The notes beneath the pieces were generated by a model that did no database searches, had not been told where the DNA came from, and worked only from the letters and a program-made list of their open reading frames with translations. Made by a program: the position numbers and the translations under genes. A stretch of 13,659 nt of DNA from Bryobacterales bacterium (GTDB lineage: Bacteria; Acidobacteriota; Terriglobia; Bryobacterales; Bryobacteraceae): the NCBI GenBank assembly GCA_016789785.1, contig JAEUQE010000235.1, positions 1-13,659 of the forward strand, in the 5' to 3' direction. Below are positions 1 through 5,973 of the stretch, piece after piece (the stretch's first letter is position 1; each line of letters opens with the position of its first letter).

Positions 1-944
1 ACGAATCGATCGATGAATATGTCCACTTGGCGGTCGACATAAGTTTCGGGCACCGGGAAATCATGCTCAGTCACCAAACGGTCAATGATGGCTTCCTTGG
101 CGACGCGTTGGGCCGCGACTTCCTTCTCCCGAAGCATGTTGGCGCGCACAGTGCTCTTTAGCTCTTCGAACGACTGGAAATCGCCGAGATCCTTTGCGAA
201 CTCATCGTTCAGTTCCGGAAGTTCTTTCTTCTGGATGACACGCAGAGTTACCCGGAAGTCCACGGTCTTGCCGGCCAGACGCTCTTCGCCGTAGGTGTCC
301 GGATAGCCGACCTGGATCACCTTGTCATCGCCGGGATTCATGCCCGGGATACCTTCGGAGAACTGCGCCATGGTGTCCGGTGCGCCGAGTTCGACCTGCA
401 TCCCCTGCGCCACCAGTGGTTTGCCCTCCAGGCCCGAAATGCTCTCGAGGTCAATCACCGCGACGTCACCCGTCTCAACCGGGCGAGGATCCACGTTCAC
501 ATAGTCGGCCTTCTGCTGGCGAATCTGCTCGATCCGGGCATCCAGTTCCGTATCGCTAATCTCGGGGCTGTTGTAGGGGACGGTAACGCCAGTGTATTCC
601 TTCAGCTCGATCACCGGGGCCACGTCGAACTGTGCCTTGAAGACAATGGGGTCGCCGTCGTTGGCCCACTGAATATCAGAGACATTGGGAGTGCCGACCA
701 CTTGAAGCTGCTCCGCCTCGGCACGCTCGCGGAAGAACTTGCCGAGCAGGTTGTCCAGAACCTCCTGGCGCATGTTCGCCCCGAACTGGCGCCGGATCAT
801 GGACAGTGGCGCCTTGCCTGGCCGGAATCCCGGCAGGTGGGCTTTCTTTTGGATGGACTCCGCCACCCGGTCCATTTCCTTCTGCACATCGTCAGCGGGA
901 ATGGTGATTTCCAGTTCGTGCTTGCAGCCTTCAATGAGTGCCAA
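1..944 (-). CDS. tig: Trigger factor, ribosome-associated chaperone and peptidyl-prolyl isomerase (C-terminus off window)
   Basis: About 314 residues are visible; the C-terminal part lies beyond the left edge. Trigger factor sits at the ribosome exit tunnel and shields nascent chains. The N-terminal ribosome-binding domain carries the family signature GFRPGKAP (about residues 39-46), followed by RRQFGANMRQEVLDNL. The FKBP-like isomerase domain follows (about 150-240), with GDVAVIDLESISG, EGIPGMNPGDDK and YGEERLAGKTVDFRVTL, and then the helical domain opening with KKELPELNDEFAKDLG. I chose the TTG start at 944 because AGGAG lies 9 nt upstream (954-958) and the resulting start, (M)ALIEGCKHELEITI, matches the family N-terminus. 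No in-frame ATG lies closer to this point. It begins 19 nt after the ahcY stop, so co-transcription with metK-ahcY is likely. Identification is firm. Confidence 0.96.
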   Translation of the reverse strand, partial: MALIEGCKHELEITIPADDVQKEMDRVAESIQKKAHLPGFRPGKAPLSMIRRQFGANMRQEVLDNLLGKFFRERAEAEQLQVVGTPNVSDIQWANDGDPIVFKAQFDVAPVIELKEYTGVTVPYNSPEISDTELDARIEQIRQQKADYVNVDPRPVETGDVAVIDLESISGLEGKPLVAQGMQVELGAPDTMAQFSEGIPGMNPGDDKVIQVGYPDTYGEERLAGKTVDFRVTLRVIQKKELPELNDEFAKDLGDFQSFEELKSTVRANMLREKEVAAQRVAKEAIIDRLVTEHDFPVPETYVDRQVDIFIDRF

Positions 945-963
945 TGTACCAATCTCCTGTGTC

Positions 964-2238
964 TCAAGTGCCTTCGGACCAGCTCGAGAGGTAGTTCTCC
1001 TGCTCGATACTTAAGCGGTCAATCCGTACGCCCATGGCTTCCAGCTTGAAGCGAGCCACGTTCCGGTCCAGTTCCTCTGGCACTGCGTAAACTTTGTTTT
1101 CGAGCGAGCTGTGATGCTTTACCAGGTACTCCACCGACAAAGCCTGATTGGAGAAACTCATGTCCATCACCGACGCGGGATGTCCTTCGCCGGAAGCGAG
1201 GTTGATCAGCCGGCCCTCCCCCAGCACATAAATCCGGCGTCCGTCGCGAAGAACGAACTCATCGACGAATTCGCGTGTCTGCCGCTTGGAGCCAGCCGCA
1301 CGGCCCAGCGCCTCCAGGTCGATCTCCACGTTGAAGTGTCCAGAGTTGCAGAGAATCGCCCCGTTCTTGAGCTTGTCGAAGTGGTCTCTCCCGATCACCG
1401 ATTTGTTTCCGGTCACCGTGACAAACACATCGCCGATGCCCGCCGCTTCGCTCATCGACATCACGCGATATCCGTCCATCAGCGCTTCGAGAGCCTTGAT
1501 GGGATCCACTTCGCAGACAATCACGTTCGCGCCGAGCCCGCGTGCCCGCATCGCCACGCCGCGCCCGCACCAGCCATAGCCCGCAATCACGACGTTCATC
1601 CCGGCGAGCAGGATGTTGGTCGCCCGCAGGATTCCATCCATCGTGCTTTGCCCAGTTCCGTAGCGATTGTCGAAGAGATGCTTCGTCATCGCATCATTGA
1701 CGGCGATCACCGGGTAGCGAAGCAGTTTCTCTCTCGCCATCGCCTTCAGCCGGATTACGCCCGTAGTGGTCTCTTCCGTGCTCCCCACAATGCTTGTGCC
1801 CAACTCTGGATGCCGGATCTGAAGCGCGTTCGCCAAACCGCCCCCATCGTCGAGGAGGATCTGCGGATCGATTTCCAGCGCCGACGCGACGTGAGCATGG
1901 TAGCGTTCATTGGTGTCGCCCCGGAGGGCGAATACGTTGAGCTTGTAGTCGCGCACAAGCGACGCCGCAACATCATCCTGAGTGGACAACGGATTGGGAG
2001 AGCAAAGCGCCAGCGACGCTCCACCATCCCTCAGCGTGATCATGAGGTTGGCGGTCTCGGTAGTGACATGGAGGCAAGCCGCAATCCGAATCCCCGCAAG
2101 CGGCTGTGTTTTGATGAACTGCTTGCGGATGTTCTGCAGGACCGGCATGGACTGGAAAGCCCATTCGATGCGCCGTTTCCCGGCATCCGCAAGGGAGATA
2201 TCCCGGATGTCCCAAGCGGCCTGCGCTCCCGTCGACAT
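964..2238 (-). CDS. ahcY: S-adenosylhomocysteinase, short (archaeal/Thermotoga-like) form
   Basis: 424 residues. It hydrolyses S-adenosyl-L-homocysteine to homocysteine and adenosine, removing the inhibitory product of methyltransferases. Expected catalytic residues are present: His57 in [10 protein letters not shown], Asp131, Glu156 in [10 protein letters not shown], and Lys186, Asp190 and Asn191 in [14 protein letters not shown]. These are almost at the human enzyme's numbering. The NAD-binding loop is GYGWCGRG (220-227), with an acidic ribose contact likely at Glu243 (VCEVDP). The C-terminus is YLSSWSEGT, as in archaeal and Thermotoga enzymes, and not the KPDHYRY-type tail of the long form. 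The ATG at 2238 lies 15 nt after the metK stop, and a weak purine-rich stretch (GGATAAGG) overlaps that stop, so translation is probably coupled. Grouping with metK fits a methyl-cycle operon. Confidence 0.97.
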   Translation of the reverse strand: MSTGAQAAWDIRDISLADAGKRRIEWAFQSMPVLQNIRKQFIKTQPLAGIRIAACLHVTTETANLMITLRDGGASLALCSPNPLSTQDDVAASLVRDYKLNVFALRGDTNERYHAHVASALEIDPQILLDDGGGLANALQIRHPELGTSIVGSTEETTTGVIRLKAMAREKLLRYPVIAVNDAMTKHLFDNRYGTGQSTMDGILRATNILLAGMNVVIAGYGWCGRGVAMRARGLGANVIVCEVDPIKALEALMDGYRVMSMSEAAGIGDVFVTVTGNKSVIGRDHFDKLKNGAILCNSGHFNVEIDLEALGRAAGSKRQTREFVDEFVLRDGRRIYVLGEGRLINLASGEGHPASVMDMSFSNQALSVEYLVKHHSSLENKVYAVPEELDRNVARFKLEAMGVRIDRLSIEQENYLSSWSEGT

Positions 2239-2253
2239 GATTGTGCCGCGGCC

Positions 2254-3420
2254 TTATCCGCGAGCCGCTACGGCAACCGTTGCGTCGGCCTTCAATGCCT
2301 CGGCCTTGTCGGTCGCTTCCCAACTGAAGGTGTCTTCCGTGCGCCCGAAGTGGCCAAAGGCCGCCGTGGCGCGATAAATGGGGCGGCGCAGCTTCAAATG
2401 CTCAATGATGCCGCGTGGCGTGAGTGGGAAGTGGGCGCGAACCAACTCCGTCAGCCGTGTCTCTTCCACCTTGCCCGTGCCAAAGGTATTCACCATCACC
2501 GATACCGGCTCCGCCACGCCGATCGCGTAGGCCAACTGCACTTCACAACGGTCGGCAAGTCCGGCGGCCACGAGGTTCTTTGCAATGTAGCGGGCCATGT
2601 AGCACGCCGAGCGGTCCACCTTCGTCGGATCCTTGCCGGAGAACGCTCCTCCACCATGACGGCCCATGCCGCCGTAGGTGTCCACGATGATCTTGCGGCC
2701 CGTCAGTCCGGTGTCGCCATGCGGTCCGCCGATCACAAAGCGGCCCGTCGGGTTGATGTGATACTTGGTGTTCTCGTCCACCATGTTCGCCGGCAGAACC
2801 GGGTCAATGATGTGCTTACGAACCTTTTCGCGAAGCTCTTCGGTCGAGACGCTATCGTGGTGCTGGGTGCTGATCACAACCGCATCAATACGGACCGGCT
2901 TGTTGTCCACATACTCCACGCTCACCTGCGACTTGCCGTCAGGACGAAGGAAATCCAGAATCCCCTGACGGCGTGCGTCGCTCAGCCTGCGGCACAGCTT
3001 GTGCGCCAGTTCAACCGGCAGTGGCATCAATTCGGGAGTCTCATTCGAGGCATAGCCGAACATCAGTCCCTGGTCGCCCGCGCCTCCGGTGTCCACACCC
3101 ATCGCGATGTCCGGCGACTGGCTTTGAATCGTGTTCAGAATCCCGCAGGTCTTCGCATCGAAGCCGTACGCCGCATCGGTGTACCCGATGTCCGCGATTA
3201 CCTTGCGAGCAAGGGTGGGTACGTCGACGTACGTGTTGGTGGTAATTTCGCCGGAAACAACGCAGATGCCAGTGGTGACCAATACTTCACAAGCAACGCG
3301 TCCCGTGGGATCGTCGGCAAGAACCGCATCCAGAACCGCATCGGAAATCTGATCGGCCATCTTGTCGGGGTGACCCTCGGTCACCGACTCCGAAGTAAAG
3401 ATGTACTTCGTCTTTGCCAC
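2254..3420 (-). CDS. metK: S-adenosylmethionine synthetase (methionine adenosyltransferase)
   Basis: 388 residues, normal length for the bacterial family. It makes S-adenosylmethionine from methionine and ATP, releasing phosphate and pyrophosphate, in the cytoplasm. Signatures in order: [20 protein letters not shown] near the N-terminus, with the catalytic-loop His17 and metal-binding Asp19; the hexapeptide GAGDQG (113-118); [20 protein letters not shown] (225-243); and the phosphate-binding [16 protein letters not shown] (256-271). The start codon is GTG at 3420, preceded by a strong Shine-Dalgarno GGAGG 7 nt upstream. It is the first gene of the probable metK-ahcY-tig operon, behind its own promoter and a leader of about 135 nt. 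The last codon is 15 nt from ahcY. Identification is firm. Confidence 0.98.
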   Translation of the reverse strand: MAKTKYIFTSESVTEGHPDKMADQISDAVLDAVLADDPTGRVACEVLVTTGICVVSGEITTNTYVDVPTLARKVIADIGYTDAAYGFDAKTCGILNTIQSQSPDIAMGVDTGGAGDQGLMFGYASNETPELMPLPVELAHKLCRRLSDARRQGILDFLRPDGKSQVSVEYVDNKPVRIDAVVISTQHHDSVSTEELREKVRKHIIDPVLPANMVDENTKYHINPTGRFVIGGPHGDTGLTGRKIIVDTYGGMGRHGGGAFSGKDPTKVDRSACYMARYIAKNLVAAGLADRCEVQLAYAIGVAEPVSVMVNTFGTGKVEETRLTELVRAHFPLTPRGIIEHLKLRRPIYRATAAFGHFGRTEDTFSWEATDKAEALKADATVAVAARG

Positions 3421-3554
3421 TATGACTCCTCCTTCAAAAATGGACAGAATAGCGCTTCCTTACGCGTGACCCTGCTCTGTTGTGGCAAGAAGCGAAAGAT
3501 GAGGGATTACTGCCAGAACACGGAAGTAGGGATCTCGCCCGAAGGCAAGCCTAA
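3421..3554 (-). promoter_or_regulatory. Candidate structured 5' leader of metK
   Basis: Transcribed leftward, this leader can form a UUCG-capped hairpin (3535-3548; stem UUGCC/GGCGA). Directly next to it is a nested long stem: GA(U)CCCU/AGGGUC (3528-3534 with 3468-3473), GUUCU/AGAGC (3515-3519 with 3474-3478) and GGCA/UGCC (3511-3514 with 3484-3487). A smaller imperfect stem GGAAG/CU(g)UCC (3455-3459 with 3442-3447) is followed by AUUUUU (3436-3441), just before the Shine-Dalgarno sequence. The CUUCC at 3522-3526 could compete for GGAAG. I do not recognise the SAM-I, SAM-II, SAM-III or SAH riboswitch consensus. Pairings were found by eye and stems of 4-6 bp occur by chance, so a regulatory role is only a suggestion. 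Confidence 0.35.
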
Positions 3555-3560
3555 CCTGTT

Positions 3561-3590
3561 AGTGTAGCTGACCGGGATTCAGGCGGTCAA
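3561..3590 (-). promoter_or_regulatory. Sigma70-like promoter for metK-ahcY-tig
   Basis: On the minus strand, TTGACC (3585-3590) and TACACT (3561-3566) are separated by 18 nt. Five of six bases match the -35 consensus and four of six match the -10 consensus. A start near 3554 would give a leader of about 134 nt before the metK GTG. It lies downstream of the preceding gene's terminator-like hairpin, as expected for an independent unit. Confidence 0.6.
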
Positions 3591-3605
3591 ATTGGGCAGA
3601 AACAC

Positions 3606-3639
3606 GAAGGGCACCGGAGCAGGATGCCCGGTGCCCTTC
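3606..3639 (-). terminator. Terminator-like hairpin after the PEP-CTERM gene
   Basis: A perfect 12-bp inverted repeat, GAAGGGCACCGG / CCGGTGCCCTTC (3606-3617 and 3628-3639), with a 10-nt loop. It lies 19 nt beyond the stop codon at 3659. Read leftward it is followed by a weak T-rich stretch (CGTGTTT), so termination efficiency is uncertain. Its position between two same-strand units supports the call. Confidence 0.7.
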
Positions 3640-3658
3640 AGAAACACATTCGAGGGGA

Positions 3659-4519
3659 TTAGCGGACGCGCTTTCTGGCTCGCCAAGCCAGAGCGGCCAA
3701 CCCGGCTGTGATCACGCCGATTGTGCCTGGCTCCGGTGCGTCTCCACCACCACCGCTTCCGCCTCCTCCACCATTGCCGTTCGAACCCTGTGCAAGCAGG
3801 TTGAGGAAGAATTGCTGATTGGTCATACCCGGGTTTCCGAACCCGATATTGCCCAAGTTTTGGTTCGAGGCGAAGTTGTCGCCGAACACGTAGATCTTGC
3901 CAAGATTGAAGCTATCCACGCGCAGTGCGCTTCCCAAGAGGTTAATTGCCAGCGAGCTACCACCGCTCACACCCAGCGGATTGAACATCGAAATCGAGAA
4001 GCCTGCCAGATTTCCAACCGCGGCATCGGAACCAGCCAGCGCTGCCGCCGTCAACTGAAAAGTGATACTCGGATCAAGAAGCTGCGATGTGCTGACCTGC
4101 AGCGAATTCCCCGATGCGCCGGGACCGAAAGCGCTCAGAATGCTGTTTACCAGACCAATGGAGGAACCGGACGACTGCCCGTCGACGAACAGCATCAGGA
4201 TACCGCCGCCATTCACCCAATTGATGAGAGCATTGATTTCGGAAACGCCACCTACGGGATTCGAAATGATGAAGTGCGAATTGTTGGCGAGAGACTGCGC
4301 GGTGATCTGTTCCGGTGTTTCGATTGTGTGGCCATGACCGGAGGCCAAAGCCGCGCCATAGATCGTGCTAAAGTTACCCGAACCCGCCCAAATGCTTCCC
4401 GGATTGTTGCCGCTAAACTGTCCGACTACCGCAGCCGGCAGGCTGGACGCAAGCAACAAGCCCCCGAGCGCAACCAGCAGGCTCACCCTGCCGCTGCCAA
4501 CTCCTGGACGCTTGAACAT
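3659..4519 (-). CDS. Secreted PEP-CTERM sorting-domain protein
   Basis: 286 residues from the ATG at 4519, which has GGAGGA 8 nt upstream; an open frame continues upstream but lacks such a site. Residues 1-30 form a signal peptide: basic MFKRP, hydrophobic LLVALGGLLLAS, then LPAA. The body (about 31-245) is rich in Gly, Ser, Asn and Ala. Its NSHFIISNPVGG and INWVNGGGILMLFVDG segments look like alternating strands of an alpha/beta fold such as ThuA- or GATase-like domains; this is a weak resemblance. A Gly-rich linker (246-260) leads to the C-terminal sorting signal: PEPGT (262-266), a hydrophobic stretch (267-279) and a basic tail RARKRVR. In known systems an exosortase recognises this tail and the protein reaches the surface or exopolysaccharide. 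No exosortase is in the window. The substrate or partner is unknown. Confidence 0.85.
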   Translation of the reverse strand: MFKRPGVGSGRVSLLVALGGLLLASSLPAAVVGQFSGNNPGSIWAGSGNFSTIYGAALASGHGHTIETPEQITAQSLANNSHFIISNPVGGVSEINALINWVNGGGILMLFVDGQSSGSSIGLVNSILSAFGPGASGNSLQVSTSQLLDPSITFQLTAAALAGSDAAVGNLAGFSISMFNPLGVSGGSSLAINLLGSALRVDSFNLGKIYVFGDNFASNQNLGNIGFGNPGMTNQQFFLNLLAQGSNGNGGGGGSGGGGDAPEPGTIGVITAGLAALAWRARKRVR

Positions 4520-4600
4520 CGAAAGTATCCTCCGAACTCTTCGAGTTCTATCATTTCCCAGGCTCCCAGGTGGACACACCGGGTGGGCCTGACTAAAAGG

Positions 4601-4628
4601 AGTATAGCACGAATTTCCCATTGTGCAA
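4601..4628 (-). promoter_or_regulatory. Sigma70-like promoter for the PEP-CTERM gene
   Basis: On the minus strand, TTGCAC (4623-4628) and TATACT (4601-4606) are 16 nt apart. The -10 box is preceded by TG plus one base (TGCTATACT), an extended -10 arrangement. A start near 4594 would give a leader of about 75 nt before the ATG at 4519. Confidence 0.6.
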
Positions 4629-4694
4629 CGGAAAGATGGTACCAGGGTAATGTGCTGTCAGATCTATCGATTAGGTACGGTCGAACCAGGGATC

Positions 4695-4733
4695 GGAATG
4701 CCCCCGTACGGGGGGATCGGACTAGGGGATTCC
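4695..4733. repeat. Inverted-repeat cluster in the KAS III / PEP-CTERM gap
   Basis: The gap between the KAS III stop and the PEP-CTERM start (4520-4802, 283 nt) holds no gene. Its centre has a perfect 14-nt palindrome, CCCCCGTACGGGGG (4701-4714). An alternative 9-bp stem pairs GGAAT(g)CCCC (4695-4704) with GGGGATTCC (4725-4733), with one bulge. Closer to KAS III lies a short GC hairpin, CCGCC/GGCGG (4779-4783 with 4790-4794). None is followed by a T-run on the minus strand, so these are not convincing intrinsic terminators. They could be a 3' end structure, a protein-binding site, or chance in GC-rich DNA. Confidence 0.5.
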
Positions 4734-4802
4734 CGGTAGGATTATCGATCGATCTCGGGGGGCAATCGCACCGCGGGACCGCCCGATCCGGCGGCGGCAC
4801 GA

Positions 4803-5735
4803 TCAGATCCCCTGGGTGAGGATAGCGCCCCAGTGGAAGCCCGCGCCGAATGCGGCAAAGCAAACCAGCCCCTCGGCGGGAAAACCGTTTTCAGCCAGCC
4901 ACTCCGAAGCGGCGATCAGCATCGACGCCGACGAAGTGTTGCCGTAACGGGCAATGTTCGAGAAGAACTTTCCCCGTTCGACCCCAATCGCATCGGCAAT
5001 GCGGTCAATCAGGTTCTGGTTCGCCTGATGCATCACGAACCGGTCCACTTGACTCGCCTCAACCCCTTGTTTTTCAAGTACTTGCTGGATCGCGCGAGGG
5101 ATCTTCCGGGATGCCTGTAGGATCACGGTACGCCCGTTCATCTGAATCGGCGAGTTGAACTCCAGCCGCAGATCTTCCGAGAATGAGCCGTCGCAGGAAA
5201 GCTGCGTGTGGCAGATCCGCGCTGCCCCCTTCTTGGGATGGATCAGACAGGCCCCCGCGCCGTCGCCGAACAGCATCGCGACACCCGATTCCACCGGTTC
5301 GGTAACCACCACCGGGGAGAGGACTTCCGCCGCCACCACCAGCACCGGGCCATAGCTATCAGCCATCTCATTGGCAAGCACCATCGCTGCCAGGGCGCCC
5401 GCGCTTGCCATGGGGAGGTCAATCGCCCCGACCTCAGTCAGGCCAAGCCGCGCCGCCACGGATGCCGCCGGTCCCGGGAACCGCCGCGGAGCACTCCCGC
5501 TCGACACCAGGATCAGCCCCAACTCGGACGCGGATACCCCGCTCTTTGCCAGGCAATCCTCCGCTGCGCGAACGGCAAGGTCCACCAGGGTCTCCCCCTC
5601 GGCCACCCAGCGACGCTCCTCGATACCGGACACATTCCGAATCCACTCGGAAGTCTTCCCGATCAATGCGCCAATCTCATCGTTGGTCACGATTCGAGAC
5701 GGAAGCGCTGCTCCAAATGCTGAAATCCAGGCCAC
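4803..5735 (-). CDS. FabH-like KAS III family protein with Ser in place of the nucleophilic Cys
   Basis: 310 residues from the GTG at 5735, 4 nt after the carrier-protein stop. The start matches the FabH N-terminus (VAWISAFGAALPSRIVTNDEIG). A TTG at 5786 would add 17 residues and overlap the carrier gene. Thiolase-fold features are intact: EWIRNVSGIEER, LFGDGAGA, MHQAN with His236, and YGNTSSAS with Asn266. The nucleophile segment reads DLPMASAGAL where E. coli FabH has DVAAACAGF, so Cys112 is replaced by Ser111 (codon AGC at 5403-5405). Aligned by eye, the CoA-contacting Arg36 and Arg151 become Val35 and Ser150. FabH normally condenses acetyl-CoA with malonyl-ACP. KAS III relatives such as DpsC (Ser nucleophile), CerJ and ChlB3 act or can act as acyltransferases. 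I infer an acyl-transfer partner of the adjacent carrier; an inactive or purely structural role is possible. Confidence 0.88.
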   Translation of the reverse strand: MAWISAFGAALPSRIVTNDEIGALIGKTSEWIRNVSGIEERRWVAEGETLVDLAVRAAEDCLAKSGVSASELGLILVSSGSAPRRFPGPAASVAARLGLTEVGAIDLPMASAGALAAMVLANEMADSYGPVLVVAAEVLSPVVVTEPVESGVAMLFGDGAGACLIHPKKGAARICHTQLSCDGSFSEDLRLEFNSPIQMNGRTVILQASRKIPRAIQQVLEKQGVEASQVDRFVMHQANQNLIDRIADAIGVERGKFFSNIARYGNTSSASMLIAASEWLAENGFPAEGLVCFAAFGAGFHWGAILTQGI

Positions 5736-5739
5736 GTTA

Positions 5740-5973
5740 TCAGTTCCGGCCTTCCAGGTATTCCTCGATCCGCTCGATCGAGTCAAACTTGCGCGGATTC
5801 AGGTCGGCATCCGGGATGGTTATCCCAAACGCTTCTTCCAGCGCACCCACCATGTCCGGCAATGCAAACGAATCCAGCAGACCCGAGTCGAAAAGTGACT
5901 CGTCCGGCGCCGGCTGGAGATCCTTCTTGGATACCTTCCGCACGATTTCAATGATTTTCGCCCGTTTGTCCAT
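5740..5973 (-). CDS. Acyl carrier protein, DltC-like
   Basis: 77 residues from the ATG at 5973. A TTG at 5997 in the same frame would add 8 residues; the ATG has an AGGA-type site 5 nt upstream and gives the usual carrier length. The phosphopantetheine attachment site is Ser35 in SGLLDSFALPD. Helix III (FDSIERIEEYL) and the overall four-helix pattern fit the family. LLDSF and the following EEAFGITIP resemble DltC (D-alanyl carrier of teichoic acid modification) more than the DSLDTVEL of fatty-acid AcpP. It overlaps the end of the upstream SGNH gene by 26 nt and is followed by the KAS III gene after 4 nt, so the three are translated as a block. The likely role is to carry an acyl group for the KAS III protein and the MBOAT encoded nearby. 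The acyl group is unknown. Identification as a carrier protein is firm; the Dlt-like role is inferred. Confidence 0.92.
   Translation of the reverse strand: MDKRAKIIEIVRKVSKKDLQPAPDESLFDSGLLDSFALPDMVGALEEAFGITIPDADLNPRKFDSIERIEEYLEGRN

Noticed and set aside
5..14. ATCGATCGAT, also present at 4744-4753.
   Set aside because: Short palindrome; the copy at the left edge is within tig coding sequence, and two occurrences in this window carry no weight.
1111..3567. An 818-codon open frame on the plus strand across metK and ahcY.
   Set aside because: It lies wholly opposite two firmly identified enzymes; its Arg/His/Ala-rich translation has no recognisable domain. Such antisense frames are expected in GC-rich genes.
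3720..3790. Possible DNA tandem repeat of CCACC/CCTCC units.
   Set aside because: It is simply the codons of the Gly-rich linker in the PEP-CTERM protein; there is no regular repeat unit.
4520..4621. An upstream extension of the PEP-CTERM frame (34 more codons).
   Set aside because: The extension places a non-hydrophobic segment before the signal peptide and runs through the promoter region. The ATG at 4519 has a good ribosome-binding site.
4670..4720. GGTTCGA-type sequence on the minus strand, suggestive of a tRNA T-arm.
   Set aside because: The flanking bases do not form a T-stem, and no acceptor stem, anticodon arm or CCA end could be assembled around it.
5736..5786. TTG start for the KAS III gene at 5786.
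   Set aside because: It would add 17 residues with no counterpart in FabH and overlap the carrier gene by 47 nt. The GTG at 5735 matches the family N-terminus.
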